From Pseudomonas sp. AOB-7 (GTDB lineage: Bacteria > Pseudomonadota > Gammaproteobacteria > Pseudomonadales > Pseudomonadaceae), in the NCBI RefSeq assembly GCF_003696305.1, contig NZ_RFFK01000003.1:1-64000 (forward strand): a DNA stretch of 64,000 nucleotides, in the 5' to 3' direction. Of this stretch, positions 1-8,275 are shown in pieces. The notes beneath the pieces were generated by a model that saw nothing but the letters and a program-made list of their open reading frames with translations, was not told where the DNA came from and did not search any database. The translations under genes were made by a program, and so were the position numbers. Numbering within the stretch: the first letter of the stretch is position 1; every line of letters starts with the position of its first letter.

Positions 1-620
1 AAGTTGAAGTCGTCGCCCTCGACGCCGCCGAAGCTCATCTCTTCGCGGCTGGCGTCGTGGCGCTGGCTGTTCTTCCAGAACTGGCCACCGTAGAGGGTCA
101 GGCCGTCGATCTCGTTGGAGGTCAGCTGGGCGCCCTGGAAGGTCTGCGGCAGCGAGCGGCCGTCGTCGGCGCGGAGGATCGGCAGCACGGCGAACCACTC
201 GCCGACCTTCAGCTCGGTCTTGGACAGCTTCGCCTTGGCGGCCACCGCGGTGCGGCCGAAGTCGTCGGCGGCCTGGCCGTCGTCGTGGATCGGCAGCAGC
301 TGGCTGTTGGCCGCGCCGCGGTTGCCGTCCAGCTTGACGCTGTACAGGCCGAGCAGGTCGAGGCCGAAGCCGACGGTGCCCTCGGTGAAGCCGGAGCGGG
401 CGTCGAGGATGAAGCTCTGGGTCCAGCCTTCGGCCTGGCCCTGGCGCTCACCCTGGATCAGTGGGTCGGTGCCGTTGAGGTAGTTGCGGTTGAAGTAGTA
501 GTTGCGCAGGTTCAGCGAGACCTTGGCGTCCTCGACGAAGCCGGCGGCCTGGGCGCCGGTCGGCAGGGCGGCGATCACGGCCAGGGCGCTGGGGAGCAGA
601 CGGGAGACGGCGTTTTTCAT
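1..620 (-). CDS. OprD-family outer-membrane porin, N-terminal part (runs off window)
   Basis: The minus-strand frame opens at an ATG at 620 behind an AGGAA ribosome site. It begins with a signal peptide (MKNAVSRLLPSALAVIAAL) ending near GAQA, then a mature start typical of OprD/Opd porins: GFVEDAKVSLNLRNYYFNRN, then QGQAEGWTQSF and VGFGLDLLGLYSVKLDG. About 206 codons are inside the window, against a usual length near 420. It should form a substrate-specific channel for small carboxylates in the outer membrane. It is the last gene of the tctB-tctA-tctC operon, which suggests that porin and transporter share a substrate, as in the known OpdH/TctCBA pairing. The substrate itself is not readable from the sequence. 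Confidence 0.93.
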   Translation of the reverse strand, partial: MKNAVSRLLPSALAVIAALPTGAQAAGFVEDAKVSLNLRNYYFNRNYLNGTDPLIQGERQGQAEGWTQSFILDARSGFTEGTVGFGLDLLGLYSVKLDGNRGAANSQLLPIHDDGQAADDFGRTAVAAKAKLSKTELKVGEWFAVLPILRADDGRSLPQTFQGAQLTSNEIDGLTLYGGQFWKNSQRHDASREEMSFGGVEGDDFN

Positions 621-710
621 TGTTATGGTTCCTCGTGGTGACTGATTTTCGGGGCGCACGAATCCCTCCACCGCAGCGGATGCGGAAAAAGCAGCAGGGG
701 AGGGGAATGA

Positions 711-730
711 CCGCCGGCGTTCGCCGGCGG
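711..730. terminator. Hairpin between tctC and the porin gene
   Basis: A perfect GC-rich hairpin, CCGCCGGCG/CGCCGGCGG with a two-base loop, lies between the tctC stop and the porin start. It has no T-tract on either strand. A role in mRNA stabilisation or partial attenuation is more likely than full termination. Confidence 0.45.
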
Positions 731-747
731 CTCGTTTCAGCGCCGTC

Positions 748-1749
748 TCAGGGCTTGGCGATACCGACCGAGTCCGGGGCGATCTCGATGGCCTTGGCCT
801 TGTACATCGACCAAGTGGTGACCGACTGCCAGCGCTTGAGGAAGTCCTCGGCCTCGGCGCCGTTGAGGTTCAGGCTCTGCGCGCCGAAGTTCTTCAAAAA
901 GCCCTGAAACTCCTCGTTGGCCACGGCCTTGGCGTAGGCCTCGACCAGCTTCTGCTTGACCTCGTCCGGGGTGTCCTTGTGCACGAAGGCGCCCCAGAAC
1001 GGACCCCAGGGCAGGTACTCGGCGATCGCCGGCAGGGACTTGGTGATCGGCTCGACGCCCGGCAGTTCCGGGGTTTCCTCGGTGGCGAACACGGCCAGCG
1101 CCTTGAGCTTGCCGCTGCGTACCAGTTCGCGGGCGGCGGCCAGGCTCAGCGGCATGAAGTCGATGTGCTTGCCCATCAGCGCGGTGATGCCGGGGCCGTC
1201 GCCGCCGAAGGTCACTTCACGCACTTTCAGCTCGTCCACCGCGTTGATCATCGCGCTGACCGTGCTCGGCAGGCCGCCGGCGCCGGTGGAGCCCATGCGC
1301 AGGCTGTCCGGATTGGCCTTGGCGGCGGCCAGCAGCTCGCCCATGGTGTTGAACGGCGCCTCGGCGTTGGCGGCGATCACCACCACGTTCTGGCCGATGA
1401 TGTTGACCGGGTAGAAGTCGCTGTAGTCGAAGTCGGCCAGGCCCAGCACCGGGTACAGCTGCGGGTTCTCGGCGCCGAGCAGGATGGTGTAGCCGTTCGG
1501 GCGTTGCTGCTTGACGAAGGTGCTGCCGATCACCGCAGTGCCGCCGGGGCGGTTGTTGAGGATCAGCTTGCCGCCCAGCTCCTTCTCCACGTAGGGGGTC
1601 AGGCTGCGCATCACGTTGTCGGTGGCGCCGCCGGCACCCCAGGGAATCACCGCCTGGATGCTGCGCTCGGGGTATTCGGCGTGGGCCGGCAGGGCCAGGG
1701 TCAGGGCGCTGAGGCCGAGGGCGGCGCCGGTCAGTAGAGCTTTGAACAT
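748..1749 (-). CDS. tctC: Tripartite tricarboxylate transporter substrate-binding protein (TctC family)
   Basis: This is a periplasmic solute-binding protein of the Bug/TctC family (about 333 aa, normal size). A 24-residue signal peptide ends in PAHA. The mature start YPERSIQAVIPWGAGGATD is the family hallmark, and the NNRPGG motif and a GSTGAGGLPSTVSA segment follow. I chose the ATG at 1749 rather than the one 15 bases upstream because GGAGA lies nine bases before it. The protein captures a carboxylate and hands it to the TctA/TctB membrane complex encoded just upstream. The gene sits between tctA and the OprD-type porin, so the operon covers both membranes. The ligand is unknown; the neighbouring quinate/shikimate genes make a hydroxylated cyclic acid plausible, but that is inference. 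Confidence 0.95.
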   Translation of the reverse strand: MFKALLTGAALGLSALTLALPAHAEYPERSIQAVIPWGAGGATDNVMRSLTPYVEKELGGKLILNNRPGGTAVIGSTFVKQQRPNGYTILLGAENPQLYPVLGLADFDYSDFYPVNIIGQNVVVIAANAEAPFNTMGELLAAAKANPDSLRMGSTGAGGLPSTVSAMINAVDELKVREVTFGGDGPGITALMGKHIDFMPLSLAAARELVRSGKLKALAVFATEETPELPGVEPITKSLPAIAEYLPWGPFWGAFVHKDTPDEVKQKLVEAYAKAVANEEFQGFLKNFGAQSLNLNGAEAEDFLKRWQSVTTWSMYKAKAIEIAPDSVGIAKP

Positions 1750-1816
1750 GTGGAGATTCTCCATCGGATTGTTGTTGTAAGCCCCTGTCGGCCGGGGCGC
1801 ACCTTGCCTTGCCAGG

Positions 1817-3331
1817 TCAGCCGCGGGCGACCGCGGTCTTGAACTTGGATTTGAGTTTCTTCAGCAGCGAGGTGTTGCCCAGCAGGATCAGCACCACGGC
1901 GCTGCTGAGGATCAGCGACAGCGGGCTGGTGACCAGGCCCTGCAGCAGCTCCAGCGGGTTGTCGCCGGCCGAGGACATGGCCTGGCGGTAGGAAGTGTCC
2001 ATCAGCGGGCCGAGGATGGCGCCGAGGATGATCGGGCCCATCTGGAAGCCGAAGATCTTCAGCAGGTAGCCGAGCAGGCCGAAGCCGAGCATCCAGTACA
2101 CCTCGGTCATGCTGCTGTTGATCGAGTAGGTGCCGACCACGCAGAGCACCAGGATCAGCGGGATCAGCACGGCCTTGGGCATCTCGACGAACTTGGCGAA
2201 CAGCTTGATGCCCATCAGGCCGAAGATCATCAGGAAGACGTTGGCCAGCAGCAGGTTGCCGACGGTGAAGTAGAAAATGTGCGGGTTCTCCACCATCAGC
2301 ATCGGGCCGGGGTTGAGGCCGTGGATCACCAGCGCGCCGATGATCACCGCGGTCACCGCATCGCCCGGCATGCCGAGGGTCAGCATCGGCACGTAGGCAC
2401 CGCCGACCGCCGCGCTGTTGGCGGTTTCCGGCGCCACCAGGCCCTCGTAGGCGCCCTTGCCGAAGGGTCTGCTGGGATTCTTCACGGTGCGCTTGGCATG
2501 GTCGTAGGCCATCAGCGCGGCGATGTCGCCGCCGACCCCGGGCAGCACGCCGACCACCACGCCGATGATCGAGGTGCGGATCGACAGCGGCAGGAACTTC
2601 AGCACCATGGCGAAGGACGGCAGGATCTTGTCGACCTTCTGCCGCACCACCGGGCTGTCCAGGTTGTGCAGCTGGTAGAAGGCCTCGGCCACGCCGAACA
2701 GGCCGATCATCAGCACCACGTAGTGGATGCCGCCCATCAGCTCGACCTGACCCAGGGTGAAGCGCCCCTCGGCGGTCACCGGGTCCATGCCGACCAGACC
2801 GATCACCGCGCCCAGGGCGGCGGCGAAGATGCCCTTGGCCAGCGAACCCTCGGCCAGGCTGCCGACCAGCAGCAGGCCGATGGCGGCCACCAGGAAGTAG
2901 TCGCGCGGGGCGAATTTCAGCGCCAGATCGCCGATCAGCGGCGCCGCGCTGGCCAGCATCAGGGTGCCGACCAGGCCGCCGATCACCGACATCACCGTGC
3001 TCAGGCCGATGGCGCGACCGGCCTCGCCCTGCTGCGCCAGCGGGTAGCCGTCGAAGGCGGTGGCCACCGACGACGGCGCGCCGGGGATGTTCAGCAAGAT
3101 GGCGCTGCGCGAGCCGCCATAGACGCCGCCGATAAAGATGCCGACGATCAGGGCGAGGGCGTCGTTGACCTCCCAGGAGAAGGTGAAGGACACCAGGATC
3201 GACACCGCCATGGTCACCGACAGACCCGGGATGGCGCCGATGTAGATGCCGGCGAAGGTTCCCAGGGCGGTCAGCAGCAGCAGCTGCGGGTCGCTCCAGG
3301 CCATCAGCAGATAGGAAAAGGTATCGCTCAT
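1817..3331 (-). CDS. tctA: Tripartite tricarboxylate transporter large permease (TctA family)
   Basis: The 504-residue polytopic protein has the length and profile of TctA, with about twelve hydrophobic segments. Family signatures are GAIPGLSVTMAVSILVS near the N-terminus, a duplicated equivalent GVLPGVGGDIAALMAYD in the middle, and GGVYGGSRSAILLNIPGAPS. It is the ion-coupled permease that imports the substrate delivered by TctC. It lies 13 bases after tctB and 67 bases before tctC on the same strand, which indicates one transcript. The order tctB-tctA-tctC differs from the commoner tctC-B-A. Confidence 0.96.
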   Translation of the reverse strand: MSDTFSYLLMAWSDPQLLLLTALGTFAGIYIGAIPGLSVTMAVSILVSFTFSWEVNDALALIVGIFIGGVYGGSRSAILLNIPGAPSSVATAFDGYPLAQQGEAGRAIGLSTVMSVIGGLVGTLMLASAAPLIGDLALKFAPRDYFLVAAIGLLLVGSLAEGSLAKGIFAAALGAVIGLVGMDPVTAEGRFTLGQVELMGGIHYVVLMIGLFGVAEAFYQLHNLDSPVVRQKVDKILPSFAMVLKFLPLSIRTSIIGVVVGVLPGVGGDIAALMAYDHAKRTVKNPSRPFGKGAYEGLVAPETANSAAVGGAYVPMLTLGMPGDAVTAVIIGALVIHGLNPGPMLMVENPHIFYFTVGNLLLANVFLMIFGLMGIKLFAKFVEMPKAVLIPLILVLCVVGTYSINSSMTEVYWMLGFGLLGYLLKIFGFQMGPIILGAILGPLMDTSYRQAMSSAGDNPLELLQGLVTSPLSLILSSAVVLILLGNTSLLKKLKSKFKTAVARG

Positions 3332-3344
3332 CTCGGGTGCCTCG

Positions 3345-3815
3345 TTATGGCAGGTAAACGCTGAAGGCCAGGGTGAACAGCAGGTAGATCAACAGCAGCA
3401 ACAGGGCGGCGATCAGTACCGCCGCGACCACCCGGCCGCGGCGCAGGTAGACGATCGACAGCACCAGGAACAGGAAGGTGCTGAGGTAGAAGCTGATCCA
3501 CTGGATGGCGGCCAGGTAGGCCACCGCCAGCACGGCGAAGATCAGCGTGCGGCGGGGAAAATGCGCGCGGCGGAACTGGCCGAAGGCATCCAGCCAGCCG
3601 CTGCAATCGGGCTTGGCCTTGGCCAGCGTCTCGGCACCGATCTTCAGTGCCGCCAGCAGCATCACCAGGCCGACGCCGAGGGGGAAGGCGCCTGGCGAGT
3701 TGGCCGAACTGAAGCCGGCGATCTGGTAGGCCAGATAGAGGATGGCCAGGCTGAAGACCAGCAGCAGCACGCAGAAGCTGCGTTCGCCGACCAGCATTTT
3801 TTCTGTCTTGTTCAT
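3345..3815 (-). CDS. tctB: Tripartite tricarboxylate transporter small permease (TctB family)
   Basis: The 156-residue protein has four predicted membrane segments: residues about 13-32, about 40-60, a pair around 95-120, and about 130-153. A charged loop lies in between, the usual TctB layout. It is the small membrane subunit that partners TctA. It is the first gene of the transporter-porin operon; its start at 3815 is about 380 bases from a composite operator at 4198-4232. The divergent neighbour is an IclR-type regulator gene. No catalytic motif is expected in this family, so the call rests on topology, length and context. Confidence 0.92.
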   Translation of the reverse strand: MNKTEKMLVGERSFCVLLLVFSLAILYLAYQIAGFSSANSPGAFPLGVGLVMLLAALKIGAETLAKAKPDCSGWLDAFGQFRRAHFPRRTLIFAVLAVAYLAAIQWISFYLSTFLFLVLSIVYLRRGRVVAAVLIAALLLLLIYLLFTLAFSVYLP

Positions 3816-4197
3816 GCGCTTGCTCCGACAGGCTGGGGAACCGCGACGCGGTCCGGATACGGATGGTCGTCAGGCCGCGTGGGCCAGTCGCGCTCGCAGC
3901 GCAGCGCGCGGCGGCAGCTGGCAGCCAAGGCAGGCGAGAACGGCAAGGGCAGCGGGCGACGGGGAGGCGCGGCCGTCGAGCGCGAGGCTGGAGGAGTGGG
4001 CAACGGCCGGCGCGGTTGCGGGGGTTGCCGGGGCACGCAGGTGCAGGGGCTGTGACATGGCAATCGACCTTTTTATATTTATTGGCTACTGAGTTTTCGA
4101 AGTCGGATGGCAGCAGGCAGAAAACGACTTCGCTTCAGGGCGTGCTCGGAATAGTGGGCCGAGCCCCTGGCCATTTCAATTCGCCAAACCGGGTTTT

Positions 4198-4212
4198 GTT
4201 CGATAACCGAAC
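4198..4212. promoter_or_regulatory. PcaR-like (IclR-family) operator
   Basis: The 15-base sequence GTTCGATAACCGAAC is a near-perfect inverted repeat. It matches 13 of 15 positions of the PcaR site reported for P. putida as I recall it (GTTCGATAATCGCAC). The same kind of site recurs at 10038-10052, again immediately before a TetR-type palindrome. The regulator could be PcaR encoded elsewhere or the adjacent IclR-type protein. Confidence 0.6.
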
Positions 4213-4214
4213 AA

Positions 4215-4232
4215 GAACGAACCGGTTAGTAC
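4215..4232. promoter_or_regulatory. Shared TetR-type palindromic operator (copy 1)
   Basis: GAACGAACCGGTTAGTAC is an inverted repeat centred on AACCGGTT. Related palindromes occur at 10058-10073 and 14353-14370. All three lie upstream of catabolic genes, and a TetR-family gene sits inside the cluster at 12209, so this is the likely binding site of that regulator. Confidence 0.65.
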
Positions 4233-4344
4233 ATTCGTCGTGGCGCGGGCAGTATCGCCCGTCTGCCGATTCTCATCCAGCCTGGGGCTCGCCTCCGGTG
4301 GTCGCTGTCTCCTAGAATCGCGGCAAATTCAGCAGGGATCTCCC

Positions 4345-5121
4345 ATGGCCGGCAGTCAGATCGAACGCGCGCTCAGCCTCCTCGAAAGCCTCACCCGCGA
4401 CGCCCACGGCCTGCCCATGCAGAGCCTGGCCGACGAGCTGGACATCCCCAAGAGCGCCACCCACCGTATGCTCGCCGAGCTGATCCGCCTCGGCTACGTG
4501 CGCCAGGACGCGCAGACCAGCCGCTATCGGCTGTCGACCAAGCTGGTGGCGCTGGGCTTTCGCTACCTGGCCAGCAGCGGCGCCGATGTGGTGCAGCCGA
4601 TCCTCGACCGCCTGGCCGAGGACAGCGGTGAGCTGGTGCGCCTGGGGGTGATCGACGGCGAGCGGCAGACCTGGATCGCCAAGAGCCAGGGCGCCCGCTC
4701 CGGTCTGCGCTACGACCCGGACATGGGCCGCGACGCGCCGCTGTTCTACACCGCCTCCGGGCATGCCTGGCTGGCCAGCATGAGCGATGAGCAGGCGCTG
4801 GCGCTGGTGGCGCGCCAGGGCATCGCCGACCCGGCCGAGTTCGGCCCCAACGCGCCGCGCAGCGAGCAGGAGCTGCTCGAACGCCTGGCCCTGGCCCGCG
4901 AGAAGGGGTACGCCTGGGTGGTGGAGAGCGCTTCGCTGGGCACCTCGGCGCTGGCCGCGGTGGTGCGCCATCCGCTGGACGACCGGGTGATCGGCGTGCT
5001 CAGCATCGCCGGGCCCAGCGCGCGCCTGCCGCTGGCGCGCCTGCACGCACTGGCGCCGCAGCTGCTGGCCGCCGCCGCAGAACTGTCCGCCGCCAGCCCG
5101 GCTTCCGAACTGTTCGCCTGA
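4345..5121 (+). CDS. IclR-family transcriptional regulator
   Basis: The protein has 258 aa. An N-terminal winged helix (about residues 4-65, IERALSLLESL...SLADELDIPKSATHRMLAELI) is followed by an effector domain (about 80-250, including GERQTWIAKSQGARSGLRY and YAWVVESASLGTSALAAVV). I chose the ATG at 4345 because AGGGA precedes it; the frame extends upstream to 4240 without a better site. IclR proteins of this size control catabolic operons of aromatic and hydroaromatic acids. Divergent placement from the tct-porin operon and proximity to the oxidoreductase operon make both candidate targets. Likely sites are the 15-bp palindrome at 4198 and the one at 5427. Confidence 0.92.
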   Translation: MAGSQIERALSLLESLTRDAHGLPMQSLADELDIPKSATHRMLAELIRLGYVRQDAQTSRYRLSTKLVALGFRYLASSGADVVQPILDRLAEDSGELVRLGVIDGERQTWIAKSQGARSGLRYDPDMGRDAPLFYTASGHAWLASMSDEQALALVARQGIADPAEFGPNAPRSEQELLERLALAREKGYAWVVESASLGTSALAAVVRHPLDDRVIGVLSIAGPSARLPLARLHALAPQLLAAAAELSAASPASELFA

Positions 5122-5167
5122 GCCCCCTCGCGGCGGGATACCCGCCCTGCGCCTCGTCTGGACCTAG

Positions 5168-5348
5168 GGTGGATCGCGCTTTACCGATCCACCGTTTTGG
5201 CGGATGTGAACAGCGACATCCGCCCTACGAACTGGCATCGGGCAGGCTGTGGGAAGGGCTTCAGCCGCGACGGACGCCTGTTGGTGTCGCCGCTGAAGCG
5301 CCTCCCACACGAGCTGCCGCCGATCGGTAGCCCGGATGCAATCCGGGA
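5168..5348. repeat. Cluster of REP-like palindromic elements
   Basis: Four separate hairpins lie in 180 bases: 5168-5193 (GGTGGATCG/CGATCCACC), 5199-5224 (GGCGGATGT/ACATCCGCC), 5248-5309 (a long imperfect stem starting TGTGGGAAGG and ending CCTCCCACA) and 5328-5348 (CCCGGAT/ATCCGGG). Motifs of this kind are dispersed in Pseudomonas genomes as REP-type intergenic elements. They fill most of the gap between the IclR-type gene and the oxidoreductase operon and may protect the iclR transcript end. Confidence 0.7.
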
Positions 5349-5426
5349 GTGACCCTCGCCCCGCATCTTCCCCGCCGACTACCGACCAAAGGCAATCCAT
5401 CGTCGCCATTTTCGCCTTGCGAATTT

Positions 5427-5445
5427 TTTGGAACTGAGTTCTAAA
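5427..5445. promoter_or_regulatory. Palindromic operator candidate before the oxidoreductase operon
   Basis: TTTGGAACTGAGTTCTAAA has nine-base arms with one mismatch around a central G, 59 bases before the gene at 5504. It lies in an AT-rich stretch suited to a promoter. TGGAA/TTCCA arms are typical of several IclR-family operators, so the IclR-type protein at 4345 is a candidate binder. Confidence 0.5.
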
Positions 5446-5503
5446 TTAAAAAAGAGGTCAGCCCCTGGCCTTCCGCTTCGACGACGACAAGAGGATCGCC
5501 CGC

Positions 5504-6553
5504 GTGACTTCCCCCCTGCGTATCGCCCTGATCGGCGCCGGCGTCATGGGCCGCCAGCACCTGCAGCACCTGCGCCAGCTGCCCGAGGCGCAGCTCTGCG
5601 CCATCGCCGATCCCGGCCCGCAGGCCGCCGAGTTCGCCGCGCAGTGCGGCGTGGCGCATTTCGCCGAGCACCGGCAGATGCTCGCCGCGGCGCGCCCCGA
5701 GGCGGCGATCATCGCCAACCCCAATGCCCTGCACGTCGCCACCGCGCTGGACTGCCTCGCCGCCGGGGTGCCGGTGCTGCTGGAGAAACCGGTGGGCGTG
5801 CACCTGGACGAGGTGCGCGAGCTGGTCGCCGCCAGCCGCGCCAGCGGCGTGCCGGTGCTGGTCGGCCATCACCGCCGGCACAACCCGCTGATCGTGCGCG
5901 CCCGCGAGCTGATCGAGGCGGGCGCGCTCGGCCGCCTGACCACCGTCACCGCGCTGTGGCAGCTGCGCAAGCCCGACAGCTACTACGCCATCCCCTGGCG
6001 CCGCGAGGCCGGCGCCGGGCTGCTGCTGACCAACCTGATCCACGACCTCGACCTGCTGCGCCACCTGTGCGGCGAGGTGCGCCAGGTGCAGGCCTTCACC
6101 AGCAACGGCGTGCGTGGCTTCGCCAACGAGGACAGCGCCGCCATCCTGCTGCAGTTCGCCAGCGGTGCCCTGGGCAGCCTGACCGGCTCCGACGCGGTGG
6201 CGGCGCCCTGGAGCTGGGAGCTGGATTCCGGCGAGAACCCGGTCTACCCGCGCCAGGCCGAGCAGCCCTGCTACCTGCTGGCCGGCACCGCGGGCGCGCT
6301 GAGCATCCCCCAGCTCAAGCGCTGGCACTACGCCGAGGCCGGCGCCGGCTGGCACGAGCCGCTGCTGCAGGTGCAGGAGCCGTTCGCCGCCGGCGAGGCG
6401 CTGCGTCGTCAGCTGCAGCATTTCCTCGAGGTCACCCGCGGCCAGGCCGCGCCGCTGGTCGGCGCCGAGGACGCCGGGCGCACCCTGGCGCTGGTCGAAG
6501 CCATCCGCCAGGCCGCCGAATCCGGTCGCGCCTGCGCCCCGCAGATCGTCTGA
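5504..6553 (+). CDS. Gfo/Idh/MocA-family NAD(P)-dependent oxidoreductase
   Basis: The 349-aa protein has an N-terminal Rossmann fold starting IALIGAGVMGRQHLQHL. The family motif EKPVGVHLDEV (about residues 98-108) supplies the catalytic lysine. The C-terminal beta-sheet domain contains GAGLLLTNLIHDLDLLRHLCG. The start is a GTG at 5504 preceded by GAGGA. It should oxidise or reduce a polyol, sugar or cyclic hydroxy-acid. It heads an operon with a TIM-barrel protein and a DMT transporter. This combination is common in inositol or sugar-acid catabolism, and here it sits among quinate/shikimate genes. The actual substrate cannot be read from the sequence. Confidence 0.92.
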   Translation: MTSPLRIALIGAGVMGRQHLQHLRQLPEAQLCAIADPGPQAAEFAAQCGVAHFAEHRQMLAAARPEAAIIANPNALHVATALDCLAAGVPVLLEKPVGVHLDEVRELVAASRASGVPVLVGHHRRHNPLIVRARELIEAGALGRLTTVTALWQLRKPDSYYAIPWRREAGAGLLLTNLIHDLDLLRHLCGEVRQVQAFTSNGVRGFANEDSAAILLQFASGALGSLTGSDAVAAPWSWELDSGENPVYPRQAEQPCYLLAGTAGALSIPQLKRWHYAEAGAGWHEPLLQVQEPFAAGEALRRQLQHFLEVTRGQAAPLVGAEDAGRTLALVEAIRQAAESGRACAPQIV

Positions 6554-6565
6554 AGAGTAGAGTCC

Positions 6566-7381
6566 ATGAGCCAACGCATTTTCTCCCTGGCCGCCCTCAC
6601 CGTGCTCGAGTTGTCGCCGCCGCAGATGGTCGAGGTGGCCGCCCGCGCCGGCTACAGCCACGTCGGCCTGCGCCTGGTGCCGGCCACGCCGGAGGAGCAG
6701 CACTTCCCCCTGCTGGCCGACGCCGGGCTGCGCGCGCAGACCCGCCAGCGCCTGCGCGATACCGGTATCCGCGTGCTCGACGTGGAGATCCTGCGGCTGA
6801 AGCCCGAGACTCGCGTCGCCGAGTTCGAGGCCATCCTCGCCGCCGGCGCCGAGCTGGGCGCCAGCGAGCTGCTGGTGGCCGGCAACGATGCGGACGAGGC
6901 GCGCCTGACCGCCAACTTCGCCGCCCTGTGCGACCTTTCCGCGCCCTACGGCCTGCATCCGCACCTGGAATTCATGCCCTGGACCGACGCCCGCGACCTG
7001 CGCCAGGCGGCGCGCATCGTCGCCGCGGCGGACCGGGCCAACGGCTGTGTGCTGGTCGATGCCTTCCACTTCGACCGCAGCGCCTCGCGCCTGGCGGATC
7101 TCGCCGCGCTGCCGGCCGCGCGCCTGCGCTACGCCCAGCTGTGCGACGTGGCCGGGCCGCGCCCGGCCGACATGGCCGAGATCCTGCGCCAGGCGCGCAA
7201 CGAACGGCGCTTTCCCGGCGACGGCGACTGCGACCTGCTCGGCCTGCTGCGCAGCCTGCCGGCGAACATCCCGCTGAGCCTGGAGATTCCCACCCGCCAG
7301 CTGCTGGAGCAGGGCGTCGGCGCGCTGGAGCGGGCGCAGCTGGCGCTGGACAAGAGCCGCACGCTGTTGGCGCGGTTGTAG
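6566..7381 (+). CDS. Sugar phosphate isomerase/epimerase-type TIM-barrel protein
   Basis: The 271-aa protein shows the AP-endonuclease-2/xylose-isomerase-like fold. Metal-ligand positions appear in LHPHLEFMPW (about 131-140), CVLVDAFHFDRS and the C-terminal IPLSLEIPTRQ, and an AGYSHVGLRL motif lies near the start. It begins 12 bases after the oxidoreductase gene and ends two bases before the transporter gene, so it is co-transcribed. Members isomerise or epimerise keto-sugars, and some act as dehydratases of 3-dehydroshikimate. A role alongside the quiC-type enzyme at 10225 is conceivable but unproven. Confidence 0.88.
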   Translation: MSQRIFSLAALTVLELSPPQMVEVAARAGYSHVGLRLVPATPEEQHFPLLADAGLRAQTRQRLRDTGIRVLDVEILRLKPETRVAEFEAILAAGAELGASELLVAGNDADEARLTANFAALCDLSAPYGLHPHLEFMPWTDARDLRQAARIVAAADRANGCVLVDAFHFDRSASRLADLAALPAARLRYAQLCDVAGPRPADMAEILRQARNERRFPGDGDCDLLGLLRSLPANIPLSLEIPTRQLLEQGVGALERAQLALDKSRTLLARL

Positions 7382-7383
7382 CC

Positions 7384-8259
7384 GTGGCCGCCAGCCTGGA
7401 CGGCGCGCCGGCGCGGCCGCTGGCCGGTATCGCCCTGGTGCTGCTGGCGACCTTGCTGTTCGCCAGCCACGACGCGCTGTCCAAGTACCTGTCCGGCTTC
7501 TACCCGGTGGTCATGGTGGTGTGGGCGCGCTACCTGGTGCACAGCCTGCTGATGGCGGTCATCTTCCTGCCCCAATCGGGGCTGCGCGTACTGCGTAGCC
7601 GGCGTCCCGGCCTGCAGCTGCTGCGCGCGCTGTGCCTGGGCGCCACCAGCCTGCTGTTCACCAGCGGCCTGCTGTTCCTGCCGTTGGCCGAGGCCACTGC
7701 GGTGAATTTCCTCGCCCCGCTGCTGGTCACCGCGTTGTCCGTGCCGCTGCTCGGCGAGGCGGTCAGTCGCGGCCAGTGGGCGGCCGTGCTGGCCGGTTTC
7801 GCTGGGGTGCTGATCATCGTCCACCCCGGCGGCGCGCTGTTCACCCCGGCGGTGCTGCTGCCGCTGGCCTCGGCGCTGTGCTTCAGCCTCTACCAGTTGC
7901 TGACGCGCAAGCTCAGCGAGAGCGACAGCGCCACCACCAGCAACTTCTTCGCCGGGCTGTGCAACACGCTGCTGATGAGCGCCTTGGTGCCGTTCTTCTG
8001 GCAGCTGCCGAGCCTGGCGCACGCCCTGTGGATGCTGGCGCTGGGCGGCTGCGGCATGGCCGCGCACCTGTTCCTCACCCAGGCCTTTCGCCACGCGCCG
8101 CCGGCGCTGCTGGCGCCCTTCGGCTACGGCCAGATCGTCTTCGCCGGCCTGCTCGGCGCGCTGCTGTTCGGCCATGTCCCGGACCTGGCCGGGCTGGTGG
8201 GCATCGCCCTGATCTGCCTGAGCGGGCTGGCGGCGGCCTGGCAGCAGCGCCGCGGCTGA
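7384..8259 (+). CDS. EamA/DMT-family membrane transporter
   Basis: The 291-aa protein has ten predicted membrane helices in two EamA repeats. The first starts LAGIALVLLATLLFASHDALSKY and the second ALCFSLYQLLTRKLS; the ending LVGIALICLSGLAAAW is typical. I placed the start at a GTG (7384), two bases after the preceding stop, because no ATG lies in the proper place. There is no strong ribosome site, so translation is probably coupled. A much longer frame in the same register runs back to 5428 but is an artefact of high GC. It probably exports or imports a small metabolite linked to the operon. Confidence 0.85.
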   Translation: MAASLDGAPARPLAGIALVLLATLLFASHDALSKYLSGFYPVVMVVWARYLVHSLLMAVIFLPQSGLRVLRSRRPGLQLLRALCLGATSLLFTSGLLFLPLAEATAVNFLAPLLVTALSVPLLGEAVSRGQWAAVLAGFAGVLIIVHPGGALFTPAVLLPLASALCFSLYQLLTRKLSESDSATTSNFFAGLCNTLLMSALVPFFWQLPSLAHALWMLALGGCGMAAHLFLTQAFRHAPPALLAPFGYGQIVFAGLLGALLFGHVPDLAGLVGIALICLSGLAAAWQQRRG

Positions 8260-8275
8260 ACCGGCAACGTCGCGT

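Larger units (their letters stand above)
3816..4344. other. Divergent intergenic region, tctB / iclR
   Basis: This 529-base region separates the transporter operon (minus) from the IclR-type gene (plus). It contains the PcaR-like and TetR-type operators (4198-4232). An AT-rich stretch around 4070-4090 could hold a minus-strand -10 element. A 62-codon minus-strand frame (3870-4058) starts after an AAAGG sequence and ends 54 bases before tctB. Its product is Ala/Pro/Leu-rich and resembles no family I know, so it could be a leader peptide or chance coding. Confidence 0.5.

Noticed and set aside
5428..7383. Long open frame of the DMT gene extending 2 kb upstream
   Set aside because: It is Arg/Pro/Ala-rich and antiphase to two clear enzymes (5504-6553 and 6566-7381); only its last 291 codons are a real gene.
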